A stretch of 64,000 nucleotides of DNA from contig NZ_JPOF01000003.1 of assembly GCF_000733755.1 (NCBI RefSeq), positions 970,501-1,034,500 of the forward strand. The letters run 5' to 3'. Source of the DNA: Lachnoclostridium phytofermentans (GTDB taxonomy: Bacteria > Bacillota > Clostridia > Lachnospirales > Lachnospiraceae). The notes under the pieces were generated by a model. That model was not told where the DNA came from, did no database searches, and was given only the letters and a program-made list of their open reading frames with translations. Every line of letters begins with the position of its first letter. Position 1 is the stretch's first letter. Positions 46,863 through 56,043 of this stretch are shown in pieces. A program made the translations under genes and the position numbers.

Positions 46863-47669
46863 CTATTTTTTTAGTAAATTATCAAGTTCTTCCACCGGGA
46901 AAGGTATTGGTGTATCATCGATACATAAGTCAAAGTCACAGTGATTTGAAATTGCTATCATAATATCAGCACACCCCCTTGCGTCACATACCTGAACTTT
47001 TGCTTCTCCTAAGGTACCATAAGATAACGCTTTGCCATAATAAAAGTAAGGCTCAAACTTCACATAATTCTCTGATATATGATCGCAGTAAGGATTATAG
47101 TGAACATGTGAATAACGTTTAACAATCGTTCCATCCTCATTACGAATTAATAATTGTTTCTTCTCCTCGGACAATCTTTGTGGTGTATGATTAATTTCCT
47201 CAACTGCATGAAGGAAGGTATTTCTCTCTTGACCAACACCTATGAGTAAAATCTTTGCATTTTCTTGGTATAACCGCCCCCAGCATCCATCTGGTGATGT
47301 TGGCGTATCACTACTTTCTTCCCCTTTAATATAATCTTTAGCACGTTTTCCAAAAGCAGTCATGGAATGAGTCGGATGATAAGATCTCTTTCCAAGAGGA
47401 TGAGTAGCTGCTATATTAGGGAGTGTCCCAATACAAGTTATCGGATTCATTAAATCCAGTGTTGGTTTCTCTTCATTTATAAAAGACCATGTGTGTGTAG
47501 GGATTAACAAAAGGCCATCCTTTAAGTAATCGGTAAAAGCTTTTATAATACCCTCCGCACCATTTTCAACCTCTCCAATTGCACGAAGTGATGTATGTAT
47601 CATTACAGTATCTGTTGGTTTGATGTGTAATTCCTCAATTTCTTTTTTCAGTTGACTAATTGTTCGCAT
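46863..47669 (-). CDS. AAC(3)-family aminoglycoside N-acetyltransferase-like protein
   Basis: A 268-residue protein of the antibiotic NAT family. Typical motifs are IHTSLRAIG at the N-terminus and YHPTHSMTAFGKRA (His98, His101) with the conserved catalytic His. Family members acetylate the 3-amino group of aminoglycosides with acetyl-CoA, but many chromosomal members in Firmicutes have other or unknown substrates. GGAGG precedes the ATG. It stands alone, with no mobile element next to it, so acquired resistance is not implied. Confidence 0.9.
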   Translation of the reverse strand: MRTISQLKKEIEELHIKPTDTVMIHTSLRAIGEVENGAEGIIKAFTDYLKDGLLLIPTHTWSFINEEKPTLDLMNPITCIGTLPNIAATHPLGKRSYHPTHSMTAFGKRAKDYIKGEESSDTPTSPDGCWGRLYQENAKILLIGVGQERNTFLHAVEEINHTPQRLSEEKKQLLIRNEDGTIVKRYSHVHYNPYCDHISENYVKFEPYFYYGKALSYGTLGEAKVQVCDARGCADIMIAISNHCDFDLCIDDTPIPFPVEELDNLLKK

Positions 47670-48033
47670 CTAAATCCTCCATATATTTTATCCTATATCA
47701 TTCCCCCAGCCCTTACAGCGACTATCATAGCATAATTAAGTAAGGTCAGCAAGCAATCTTCTCTATTAATTGTTCGAAGTTTATTGATTTTCCATATATC
47801 TTAATATTCCAGAATTCGTTATAATTCTAAATAGAAATAGGAAACCAATAGCAAGGATTGTGAAATGATAAGATTAATGTCAAAGGACGCTGAGCACTCA
47901 TCACTGGTGCACGCAGGGTGTCGGATGTTAAGTTGCCTTATTTTTAATCTTTTTACGGTATGAGCTTACCGGATGCTTTAAAAATATTCAAGAATAATTA
48001 AAGGAAATTCCTATGTTTTGTTTACACTCACTT

Positions 48034-48088
48034 AAAAAGAAAGTTTCACAAAATAGCTCGTATTGCTATGATGTAAAACTTTCTTTTT
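48034..48088. terminator. Bidirectional terminator
   Basis: AAAAAGAAAGTTT ... AAACTTTCTTTTT lies between the AAC(3) and antiporter genes. The 47670-48171 gap otherwise contains only AT-rich sequence and a GC-richer stretch at about 47880-47935 with no gene that I can support. Confidence 0.7.
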
Positions 48089-48171
48089 TAATGATTTGCT
48101 GCCTCTTACCATTCCTTCTTTGTAAGGGATAAAGAGTAACTTTGTTAAATTCGTGTTAAGACACTCCTAGA

Positions 48172-49410
48172 TTATTCATTCGTAATGTCTGCTTTTTGAT
48201 GAAACTCCCCTGCCCATTCAAACCCTTTCTTAGCAACGATTACGGCAATAATCTCATTTATAACTGCAGCAGCCGCAATCGTACCTTGTATGATTTTTGC
48301 ACACTCAGGCGCAGGTGTAGAAAGTACGGAAACCGCTATTCCTGTAAATACAAGCGAAACCCCTGAGTGAGGTAATAATGTCAGACCTAAATATTTTTTT
48401 ACAGTGTCAGGTGACTTCGTTATACTGGCTCCAAAGAATGCTCCAAAGTATTTGCCAAATGCTCTTGCAATAATATAGATAGCGGTAAATAGGCCTGCTC
48501 CTAAAATTAAGTGATAATCGAGAGGTGCCCCTAGATTTAAGATTACAACAATCATTGAGATTCCTAAGATTGGATTAAAACTATGCATAATTTGTTCCAG
48601 TCGTTCTTCTGAAACCATATTAGCAAAGGTAGCGGAAAATGCCATACCGATTAACATAAAGTTTAACACTGGTTTTGGCATGATATAGTTATTAAATAGA
48701 AATCCAACTGCTGATGCAATGAGCAAAGTTACAATAAGAAGTGCAATTGTTGCTGGCGCTTTACGCTCTTTCTTTAAAACCACTCCAGCAAGCAGACCTG
48801 TGATAACACCGATAACAAGTGGTAAAAGTACTACGATTGCTATCATATAGGCAGGTAGTTTTTGCTCCGAAATATTAGAAGCTACAATTGATATCGTAGT
48901 AAAAAATACAACAACACCTACCATATCGTCTAGCGCTGCCATAGGAATCAGGGTCTTAGTCACTGGTCCATCCGTTTTAAATTCTCTTACAATAGAAAGT
49001 GCTGGTGCTGGTGCTGTTGCCAAGGCAATACCACCAAAGATAAACGCAAGGTATAAAGGAATATTGGAAAAATAAAATACAACTCCAAATACCAAAGATA
49101 CAACAAAAAAGGTTCCAAGAGACTGCGTTAATGTTGTTATAATAATAGACTTTCCAGACTGCTTGATTCTTTTCCACACAAGCTCAGTACCAATCATTAA
49201 TCCGACTGCACATTCTAGAATATGAATCGCTATTTCATACCAATTAGCTTCGAGAATTTCAGAATTCATCAGTGAAATAGCATGCGGCCCAAGTATCATT
49301 CCAGTAATCAGCCAACCTAGAATTGCCGGTAACTTAATTTTTGAAAATAGCTTTCCTACAAAAAATGCAATCAAAATTGCAGCAAATAATCTTAGCAATA
49401 AAAGTATCAT
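48172..49410 (-). CDS. Cation:proton antiporter (CPA2/KefB-NapA type)
   Basis: A 412-residue membrane protein with about 12 hydrophobic segments spread over the whole length and no C-terminal nucleotide-binding domain. Segments such as GWLITGMILGPHAISLM and TAPAPALSIVREFKTDGPVTK are typical of sodium or potassium/proton exchangers. The ATG overlaps the stop of the TetR gene by four bases (ATGA), so translation is coupled. It is likely induced when the TetR protein releases its operator, for ion, pH or toxic-compound stress. Confidence 0.93.
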   Translation of the reverse strand: MILLLLRLFAAILIAFFVGKLFSKIKLPAILGWLITGMILGPHAISLMNSEILEANWYEIAIHILECAVGLMIGTELVWKRIKQSGKSIIITTLTQSLGTFFVVSLVFGVVFYFSNIPLYLAFIFGGIALATAPAPALSIVREFKTDGPVTKTLIPMAALDDMVGVVVFFTTISIVASNISEQKLPAYMIAIVVLLPLVIGVITGLLAGVVLKKERKAPATIALLIVTLLIASAVGFLFNNYIMPKPVLNFMLIGMAFSATFANMVSEERLEQIMHSFNPILGISMIVVILNLGAPLDYHLILGAGLFTAIYIIARAFGKYFGAFFGASITKSPDTVKKYLGLTLLPHSGVSLVFTGIAVSVLSTPAPECAKIIQGTIAAAAVINEIIAVIVAKKGFEWAGEFHQKADITNE

Positions 49411-50018
49411 TTTCTTTCCTCCTTCGCAATACCATAAAGCATTAAATCAAGTATTTTGGCAAGTTTCGTTTCATGTGCATCCATGAGAGAATTGAAATCA
49501 TTATTATTAAAAACTCCATATTGGAAAAAACCATGAAACATATTCTGTACCATGCTGTAATACTCGAGAGCCTCCTGTTCGTTAACATCATCTCTTAAAG
49601 TTAGTTTTGATATTGCTAAACGATAAATCTTAATATTAAACTCATCAAAATTACTTTTTAAATCCCTTATTTCTTCTATGAGATGTTTTGGTGGTTGTAA
49701 AACCGATTCTAAGAAGATTCGAGCATATAGTGGATGTTCTGAAAAAAATCGAAATCGTAACTCCATATAAAGATGCATATCACTGCCAATATTCTGCTCC
49801 TGCAAATACGTTGTAATCGTATCAAAGCATTTTCTAACACAAAATAAATAAATCTCATCCTTACCTTTGAAGTTATGGTAGATAAGACCTTTCGATATTC
49901 CGTTATCATTACATATATTATTTAAAGATGCTCCTTCGTATCCTTTGGTTCCGAACTCTAAGATACCTGCATTTATAATCTTTTCTCTTGTTAATTCAGT
50001 CTTTTCCTCTTTCTTCAT
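49407..50018 (-). CDS. TetR-family transcriptional regulator
   Basis: A 203-residue regulator. The N-terminal HTH (about 8-55, including GYEGASLNNICNDNGISKGL) binds DNA; the rest is a ligand-binding helical domain. I chose the ATG at 50018 because AGAGGTG lies at a good distance; the upstream frame has no ribosome site. It precedes and overlaps the antiporter gene. The palindrome at 50132-50145 next to its own predicted -10 box is the likely autoregulatory operator. Confidence 0.93.
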   Translation of the reverse strand: MKKEEKTELTREKIINAGILEFGTKGYEGASLNNICNDNGISKGLIYHNFKGKDEIYLFCVRKCFDTITTYLQEQNIGSDMHLYMELRFRFFSEHPLYARIFLESVLQPPKHLIEEIRDLKSNFDEFNIKIYRLAISKLTLRDDVNEQEALEYYSMVQNMFHGFFQYGVFNNNDFNSLMDAHETKLAKILDLMLYGIAKEERK

Positions 50019-50131
50019 TATGCACCTCTTTTCTCGTCGTTTGCTATTTGATTTACTTATATCTAGAATTGTCAAACCATAAATCTAGTGATTTAGCCTT
50101 ATTCTAGAAAGTTTTCTTTATAAATTATTAT

Positions 50132-50145
50132 AGACCATGTGGTCT
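50132..50145. promoter_or_regulatory. Putative TetR operator
   Basis: AGACCA-TG-TGGTCT is a perfect two-arm palindrome overlapping a TATAAT-like -10 box on the minus strand, about 110 bp before the TetR start. The rest of the 50076-50411 gap has no gene. Confidence 0.55.
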
Positions 50146-50411
50146 GTATTTATTGTAGCAGATATGAACTAAGTAGTCAATAATTCTATTTCAATAATTC
50201 TACAAACCCTCGTGGCTTTGCATCAATGGTCCTTTCTTAAAGTAAATAGATAGAGACATTTATGTGATAATTCTCATATAGAATTATATCCAACACAACG
50301 AGGATTTTAGTAGTGAGGAACAGAATAAAGTAAAGCATTTTTAAATGGTCGTTATGCAGAATGAAATATGCACAACCGAGAACACAACGAACTTTTCCTA
50401 GCCATAATAAT

Positions 50412-50437
50412 AACGCCAGTCACACAGGTGACTGGCG
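50412..50437 (-). terminator. Terminator of the radical SAM/glycosyltransferase cluster
   Basis: ACGCCAGTCAC-acag-GTGACTGGCGT is a perfect 11-bp stem just after the last gene of the cluster on the minus strand. T-rich sequence follows. It marks the downstream border of the cluster. Confidence 0.8.
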
Positions 50438-50462
50438 TATGTAAAGTATATTAAAATCTAAT

Positions 50463-51434
50463 CTATAAAATATCGTTACAGCTTTTGTGTTCTAATAAGT
50501 ATTGATACATTTTTTTATCATTTAATAGTTTTCTACACAATTCACAATCCTGTGTAAATTCCAAGTCCTTAAATTCATCATAATAGGTACTATTATAGAT
50601 TAATTGTGCTAATCCCCTCGGTCCAGATTTATCAAGGAAACGAAACAAGGGATTGCAATTTCTCTTTTTTATAATAGAATCATAGGATTCCTCCTTTAGG
50701 TTTCCTAATAATAAAAAATTAGTTTCATTCCCCAGCGTAGCTCCGCAACAGGCATATACTCTTCCTAAGCTGTCGATATGATGATTACGTATTTCGCAAT
50801 AGCTTCTTAATTCACCGATGGAATGAAGGTACTTAAACTTTTCTATCACTAATTTTGTAGCGGCACCCCAGTAAAACATGGGAGAAACAATGATTTGAAC
50901 ATTACTTTTAAGGAATTGTTCATATATCTTCTTGACCTCATTTCCCTCCTCCTTACTTGCTGCGGTGATATTAATATTTATCATAACCTTCAATTTTAAG
51001 CATGCTTTCACCAGGTTGTTAATGATTTCTTTGTCAATAAACTCAAGATGATAACGATCCGAGCTCACAGTAATACAGCTTAAGCCTGGTATTGATTTTA
51101 TTATGGATTCCGCATTTTCCTGAGTTGTGGCCCAATAACCATTGGTAATGACAGTTGTCATCAATCCTTTTTTGCTTGCGCAAGCTATATAATTCCTTAA
51201 CTTCTCAATGCATAAAAACGGTTCTCCGCCGACAAACGATATGTTTTTCGCACACTTTGAGTATGCTATCTGATCAATCCAGTTTAAAACATCTTCCTCG
51301 TAAGCATCCGGTAATACGGTTCCATCTCGCTCGGAACAATGCCTGCAATGCAAATTACATTTGTCTGTTATACTGATATAAACTGAAGCAAAGGCCTTTA
51401 ATATCCGTTCACTAAAAACGCTATCTTCTTTCAT
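50463..51434 (-). CDS. Radical SAM protein with C-terminal Cys-rich domain (cluster gene)
   Basis: A 323-residue radical SAM enzyme. The cluster motif is Cys26-Cys30-Cys33 in DKCNLHCRHCSE. The C-terminal third has more Cys residues (CEIRNHH, YACCG, NCNPL, DCELCRK), arranged like an auxiliary-cluster (SPASM-like) domain. Such proteins often modify peptides, but also sugars or other small molecules. GGAGG precedes the ATG. It is the last gene of the cluster, followed by a terminator. Two hairpins at 51479-51530 separate it from the next upstream gene. Confidence 0.9.
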   Translation of the reverse strand: MKEDSVFSERILKAFASVYISITDKCNLHCRHCSERDGTVLPDAYEEDVLNWIDQIAYSKCAKNISFVGGEPFLCIEKLRNYIACASKKGLMTTVITNGYWATTQENAESIIKSIPGLSCITVSSDRYHLEFIDKEIINNLVKACLKLKVMININITAASKEEGNEVKKIYEQFLKSNVQIIVSPMFYWGAATKLVIEKFKYLHSIGELRSYCEIRNHHIDSLGRVYACCGATLGNETNFLLLGNLKEESYDSIIKKRNCNPLFRFLDKSGPRGLAQLIYNSTYYDEFKDLEFTQDCELCRKLLNDKKMYQYLLEHKSCNDIL

Positions 51435-51478
51435 TGTTAGCCTCCATACTGCGACTGTTTTTTGGAGTAGCTAATAGC

Positions 51479-51530
51479 CCAAGTTTAGCGCAGCACAAAC
51501 TTGGTGAGTGAAAGAATTAAAATCTTTCAC
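51479..51530. repeat. Paired hairpins between two radical SAM genes
   Basis: CCAAGTTTagcgcagcacAAACTTGG (51479-51504) and GTGAAAGAattaaaaTCTTTCAC (51508-51530), each with an eight-base perfect stem. Order and loop resemble the hairpins at 43193-43241 (other strand). A 19-codon GTG frame with a good ribosome site runs through them at 51471-51530, but it is probably incidental. Confidence 0.6.
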
Positions 51531-51562
51531 TCTTATCTCCTCTATGAATACAAAAAGTTTGT

Positions 51563-52453
51563 TTAATAACCAAACTCACTCCATCCAAATAAATCTACAT
51601 ACCCACGAAAAACACCGCCACAAAGCTTTAATTGTGGACATTTCTTGCATACTGCTCCCTTGCTTTTTAAGTTATTAGTAAATCTGGCAAAGTCATTTAC
51701 AACCTTGTCTCCATAAAACATTTTAAAATTCGTCCATTTTAGTTGATATTCTTCGTAACCTTTGACAGTGCAAGATGGAAAAACATCAAAGCTTATACTC
51801 TTTTCTGCTCCAATCGCTAGATCAAAAGCTTTTTTTACACTCTCACTCACTGCGGAAAATGACGGTGTAACCATTTTAAGATTTCTTGCAGCATTGCCAA
51901 TAGTTCTTAATGCTGAAATATTGATATGATCAACATTTTTTTGAATTAACATCTCTACAATTTCTGGTAGCTGTTGATAGTTTAACGTATTGACAACGGT
52001 GTTGGTTCTAACCGCAATCCCTCTCTCTTTTAAATTTTCTATCGCCTTAATAGTTCTATCAAAACTTCCTCCTACAAGGGAAATAGCATCCTGTACTTGA
52101 GCATTCGCACCATGAATTGATATAATAAAATAATTAACCCCATTACTTAGCGTTTTTTCTAAGAATTCTAAATCGGAAAATTTCGATCCATTCGTTTCTA
52201 TGATTACTGTTTCATAGCAACATTCTTTTATTTTTTCGAGTATCTCAAAGAAATCTTTTCTGGTCGTAGGCTCACCACCCCAGAGCGCAACTGCCTGATA
52301 ATCAGAATCCTTATTTTCCTCTAATATTTTAAAAATATTTTCTTTTTCTATGCTTTCTTCCTTTTTCGACGGATTATCCACCGAGCAAAACACACATTTA
52401 TAATTACAGACATCTGTTAAATAAATTCCGATTACATTACTTAGTACATTCAC
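51563..52453 (-). CDS. Radical SAM protein (cluster gene)
   Basis: A 296-residue radical SAM enzyme with Cys16-Cys20-Cys23 in DVCNYKCVFCSVD. The C-terminal segment CKKCPQLKLCGGVFRGY is a twitch/SPASM-like Cys motif for an extra iron-sulfur cluster. The start is a GTG after GGGATGGGT. It lies 41 bp downstream of the aminotransferase gene, in one run. It could act on a peptide or on a sugar/amino-acid intermediate. No specific subfamily is recognised. Confidence 0.9.
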   Translation of the reverse strand: MNVLSNVIGIYLTDVCNYKCVFCSVDNPSKKEESIEKENIFKILEENKDSDYQAVALWGGEPTTRKDFFEILEKIKECCYETVIIETNGSKFSDLEFLEKTLSNGVNYFIISIHGANAQVQDAISLVGGSFDRTIKAIENLKERGIAVRTNTVVNTLNYQQLPEIVEMLIQKNVDHINISALRTIGNAARNLKMVTPSFSAVSESVKKAFDLAIGAEKSISFDVFPSCTVKGYEEYQLKWTNFKMFYGDKVVNDFARFTNNLKSKGAVCKKCPQLKLCGGVFRGYVDLFGWSEFGY

Positions 52454-52494
52454 CTAAAGCACCCATCCCTTTAAAATGTGATATCAACCGGTAA

Positions 52495-53808
52495 CTATAT
52501 CTTCTTGTATTGATAAAGACCACTAACGACAATGTCGATGATTTTATCAATTTCTTCTATCCCTATAATTAATGGCGGTGCTATATGGATATATTCCTTA
52601 ATGATTCTTGTATATAAACCTTCACTTAAGAAATACTGAGACAAAAAGCCAGTAAGCTCTTGAACTCCCTTAGTAGCTACCAGTTCTACGCAAACAAGTA
52701 AGCCTATACCGCGAATATCTTCAACGAAAGGATTCCCACAAAGCCGTTTGCGAAGTTCTTCTAGCAGATATACCCCCATCACCTCTGAGTTTTTATGTAA
52801 TTCTCCTTCTTTCATAAATGCTATGTTAGCTAATGCTGCAGCACAACTAACCGGATGGCCTGAGTAGGTAAATCCTTGAGGCAAGAAAGCATTGTCCGGA
52901 ATATTTTCACTTATTTCCTTCTTGATAGCTACGGCACCAAGCGCAGCGTATCCAGAACTCAAACCCTTTGATAAGGTAATCAGATCTGGCTCTATCTCAA
53001 AGTGCTCGATTCCAAACATCTTACCGGTTCTGCCAAACCCCGTTAAAACCTCATCCACAATGAGTAAAATCTCATACTTATCGCATATTGCTCTAACCCT
53101 TTGCCAATATCCTTTTGGCGGGATCGCAACTCCTGAATTAGCTGAAATAGGTTCTGCTATAAATGCCGCTATAGTTTCCGGTCCATTCGATAATATAATC
53201 TGTTCTAAATCATCTGCACATATAAAACCACATTCCAAAGGTTCGTGCTTACATCTATGACAATATGGCTGTACCGTCTTTTCAATACCCACAGGAATTG
53301 GACCAAAGGATTTGCTGATTAAATCATAACCAGAAGCAGACAGTGTGAACAACGTCCCACCATGATAGGAACCATGCCTTGCAATAATTTTATCTTTCTT
53401 GCGCTTTCCGATGATTTTATGGTAGATTCTAACGAATCTTAAGGCAATTTCTACGGATTCCGAACCTCCAGAGGTAAAATAGATACGCTTCTTTCCTCCA
53501 GGTAACATATCGCTTAGTTCCTTCGCTAAAAGCACTGCATTCTTATTTGTGAATCCTTCCGATGACATAGCATATTCCAAGTTATCATACTGTTCTATAA
53601 TCTTATTAATTATCTTTGGCTGTTTATGCCCCGAATTCACAACCCATGCACCTGATAAAGCATCAATATATTTTCTACCCTCAATATCGAATAAGTAGCA
53701 ATCTTTTGCTTTTTCAAAAATTACTGGCCCACCAGAAGAAATTACCTTTTTACGGCTAGTTCCAAACTGCCATAAGTACTCTAACGCCTTTTCTTGCATT
53801 TCACTCAT
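52495..53808 (-). CDS. Class III PLP-dependent aminotransferase (cluster gene)
   Basis: A 437-residue fold-type I aminotransferase related to omega-amino acid:pyruvate and adenosylmethionine-8-amino-7-oxononanoate aminotransferases. The PLP Lys is Lys281 in LITLSKGLSSG; the phosphate site FTSGGSES and the DEVLTGFGR loop are present. A Cys-rich insertion (CHRCKHEPLECGFIC, about 183-197) is common in this group. GAGGGC precedes the ATG. In this cluster it may make an amino sugar, a diamino acid or another amine, or act on a modified side chain. Confidence 0.93.
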   Translation of the reverse strand: MSEMQEKALEYLWQFGTSRKKVISSGGPVIFEKAKDCYLFDIEGRKYIDALSGAWVVNSGHKQPKIINKIIEQYDNLEYAMSSEGFTNKNAVLLAKELSDMLPGGKKRIYFTSGGSESVEIALRFVRIYHKIIGKRKKDKIIARHGSYHGGTLFTLSASGYDLISKSFGPIPVGIEKTVQPYCHRCKHEPLECGFICADDLEQIILSNGPETIAAFIAEPISANSGVAIPPKGYWQRVRAICDKYEILLIVDEVLTGFGRTGKMFGIEHFEIEPDLITLSKGLSSGYAALGAVAIKKEISENIPDNAFLPQGFTYSGHPVSCAAALANIAFMKEGELHKNSEVMGVYLLEELRKRLCGNPFVEDIRGIGLLVCVELVATKGVQELTGFLSQYFLSEGLYTRIIKEYIHIAPPLIIGIEEIDKIIDIVVSGLYQYKKI

Positions 53809-53831
53809 ACAATGCCCTCACTAATATAACA

Positions 53832-54521
53832 CTACTTTTCAGCAACTTCTCTTCTCCCTAAGCTTAATCGAAACATATCAGAAAATCGTCTTCTTAGATG
53901 CTTTCTTACCTCACTATTGGTTAGCTTTTCATTATAATATAATTTATAGAATGGAATTTGAAATAGTGATGGAATATAGTGTAGAAAACCAGGTTCTGTG
54001 TTATTAAGTCCAGACCAGAGTAAGGTAATTGCTTCTTCTAACTTATCTTCTTCCAAACATATCATAGCTTTTATACAATATGGCAGAAAGAAGACTGGAT
54101 CTTCTTTCTCATCTTTTTGAACCTCTAATAATTCCTCTGTCTCCTCCATCAACTCAGGATAAGTTCGAAAACAGGGTAGTAAGTAATGAAGTGTCTCGTC
54201 CTCACCCTTCATAGATTCTTGAATTAATACACTAAATAAGGAACGAAGATAATAAGCAGGCCAATGCTTATTATCTAAACTGATTGCAGTATTACAACAA
54301 TCTAACAGTTCTTCATAGCAATCAAAAATCTCCATTTCAGAACCAATTCTACTTAAGTTCTCACTAAGATATAGTGATTTATAAAACCAATAATCTGCTT
54401 TCTCTTCCTTTATCTCTGTAGTTTTTAAGAGAGATAGAAAAACTTCTTCTTTCTTTTCTAGCTTAACTAGTAATTTCACCGCATTCCACATTTCATGATC
54501 TTTATGATTCATATATCTCAT
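53832..54521 (-). CDS. Helical protein, paralogue of 60089-60715 (cluster gene)
   Basis: A roughly 229-residue all-helical protein without signal peptide or membrane segments, possibly a TPR-like scaffold (FYKSLYLSENL, WPAYYLRSLFSVLI). Its N-terminus MRYMNHKDHEMWNAVKLLV matches MRYITQKDEELVKSINLMV of the other helical protein, and overall length and pattern agree, so the two are paralogues. The ATG at 54521 is chosen to align with that paralogue. I do not recognise a family. It may hold other cluster proteins or a peptide. Confidence 0.7.
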   Translation of the reverse strand: MRYMNHKDHEMWNAVKLLVKLEKKEEVFLSLLKTTEIKEEKADYWFYKSLYLSENLSRIGSEMEIFDCYEELLDCCNTAISLDNKHWPAYYLRSLFSVLIQESMKGEDETLHYLLPCFRTYPELMEETEELLEVQKDEKEDPVFFLPYCIKAMICLEEDKLEEAITLLWSGLNNTEPGFLHYIPSLFQIPFYKLYYNEKLTNSEVRKHLRRRFSDMFRLSLGRREVAEK

Positions 54522-54551
54522 TATAACCACCACTTCCCGGCATATGAAGCC

Positions 54552-55328
54552 TCACTTAGGATCAGTCCTCCACATATGAAGTACGTCCTCAACGCATGAT
54601 ACATCATGACAGAAGCCATCCTCGTACATATAACCATAAACACTTAGTCCATTTTCCATCGTTCTTTCAAAGACATCCGAGATTAGTAATTCTTTCTCTG
54701 TTTTACCTTGTAAACGCGCTTCTTCTACCATCTTAACTGTCAGATCAAGAAAACTATCCTCCCATATAATAATATTCCATGTATTACTAGCCAGTGGATT
54801 TTTCGGTTTATCTTGTATCTTTAAAACCATTCCATCTGGATTTAACACAACCGGACCAAGTCGCTCCGGAGCTTTTGTTGGAAAAATTCCCAAAGTAAGA
54901 TCAGATGCTTTCCTAAGATGTAATTCATATAAGTTTTTAAAACAATCATAGGGATACACAATCGTATCTGGAAATTTCATAAATACAGTATGACCTCTTA
55001 AAAATGGTGCTGCATCCGCAATTACAAAAGGTAATCCATATTCATTATTTTGAATATTCTGATAAATATAAGCACTTTGTACTTTATGATCTCCGATGGA
55101 ATAATCGTTTGTACATTTAATCAATGCGTCTTTCTCATTATTTACGGTAAAGACGATATCTTTTACCCCACCATATACTAAGGTTTGTATTGCGTTTTCA
55201 ATTAGTAACACAACCTCGGTACTTTCTTCTCTGGGGATAGCGATTGGTAACAATTCCTTACACAACCGAAATGGTTTCATCCTACTTCCTCTTCCCCCCG
55301 CAGGTATATATCCCATAACTGGTTTCAT
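54552..55328 (-). CDS. Sugar-phosphate nucleotidyltransferase-like protein (cluster gene)
   Basis: A 258-residue protein of the NDP-sugar pyrophosphorylase family. The nucleotide motif is IPAGGRGSRMKPF with the following KELLP; FPDTIV corresponds to the metal-binding Asp region, and LGPVVLNPDGMV to the sugar site. It should make an NDP-activated sugar from sugar-1-phosphate and NTP. GGAGG precedes the ATG. Together with the two glycosyltransferase-like genes and the aminotransferase it suggests that the cluster attaches an amino or deoxy sugar. The sugar is not identifiable. Confidence 0.88.
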   Translation of the reverse strand: MKPVMGYIPAGGRGSRMKPFRLCKELLPIAIPREESTEVVLLIENAIQTLVYGGVKDIVFTVNNEKDALIKCTNDYSIGDHKVQSAYIYQNIQNNEYGLPFVIADAAPFLRGHTVFMKFPDTIVYPYDCFKNLYELHLRKASDLTLGIFPTKAPERLGPVVLNPDGMVLKIQDKPKNPLASNTWNIIIWEDSFLDLTVKMVEEARLQGKTEKELLISDVFERTMENGLSVYGYMYEDGFCHDVSCVEDVLHMWRTDPK

Positions 55329-55350
55329 AAAGGCCTCCGTTCCGCCATAC

Positions 55351-56043
55351 TTAATGCGTCCACTTTCTCCCTATAAGAGAAATTACGATGCAAAAAAGAA
55401 ATAACCATGTGATTACTATGCTGCTTTGATATAGTAATAGCCCTTTGACAGACATCAATTCATTGATTACTTCAGTTACACTGATACTAGGTATAAGCAA
55501 AACAAACTTATAACTCCACTTTGGTAAAAGCTGATAAACGGACACAATTAAAAACAAAACTACCATAACAAAAGCTGAGACTGCAGAGCCACTTTGAGAT
55601 GATTTCACCTTAAGTCCTATCACAGTTCCAATTAAAATAAAAAGGATTCCTCCAAGAAACATCGGTATAAGCAATAGTAATAGCTCTGGTTGAAATCCTT
55701 CGTTAATCAAATACACACAGATTTGAGAAAACATGGAGAGTATTAGGATAGCAATACCTTTCGCACAAATAATCTGACCGAAGCTTAGAGGAGAGCAAAG
55801 CAAGGCATCAATTGTCTTAGCTTCTCTTTCTTCTATTAAATTAGGTCCGGTTAACATAATCCCAACCATTACTTGCGCAAAAAGAATCCATATACTTAAT
55901 AAAAAAATGTCCTGCCCTGATAATTCCATTGATTTTGTTATAATCTTAGACATAAAAATCGGTAAGAAGACAAGTGCTAATATCGAAGGATTCTTCATAT
56001 AATTTTGAATTTCATTTTTCATCAAGCTCACAACATTTTTCAA
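55351..56043 (-). CDS. ABC-2 type exporter permease (cluster gene)
   Basis: A 230-residue membrane protein with about six helices, of the ABC-2 (drug or antibiotic export, or polysaccharide export) type. It overlaps the ATPase gene by four bases, so the pair is translated together. It probably exports the product of the cluster or acts in self-protection. The small size is normal for bacterial two-component ABC-2 exporters. Confidence 0.92.
   Translation of the reverse strand: MKNVVSLMKNEIQNYMKNPSILALVFLPIFMSKIITKSMELSGQDIFLLSIWILFAQVMVGIMLTGPNLIEEREAKTIDALLCSPLSFGQIICAKGIAILILSMFSQICVYLINEGFQPELLLLLIPMFLGGILFILIGTVIGLKVKSSQSGSAVSAFVMVVLFLIVSVYQLLPKWSYKFVLLIPSISVTEVINELMSVKGLLLYQSSIVITWLFLFCIVISLIGRKWTH

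Noticed and set aside
46863-47669. Acquired aminoglycoside resistance gene
   Set aside because: The gene has the family motifs but stands in ordinary core context with native-like composition and no mobile element; chromosomal AAC(3)-like proteins often have other functions.
51471-51530. A 19-codon GTG frame with a strong ribosome site between two radical SAM genes, at first sight a mini RiPP precursor
   Set aside because: It runs exactly through two perfect hairpins that resemble the repeat at 43193-43241, where the corresponding GTG is followed at once by a stop. The frame is more likely a by-product of the repeat.
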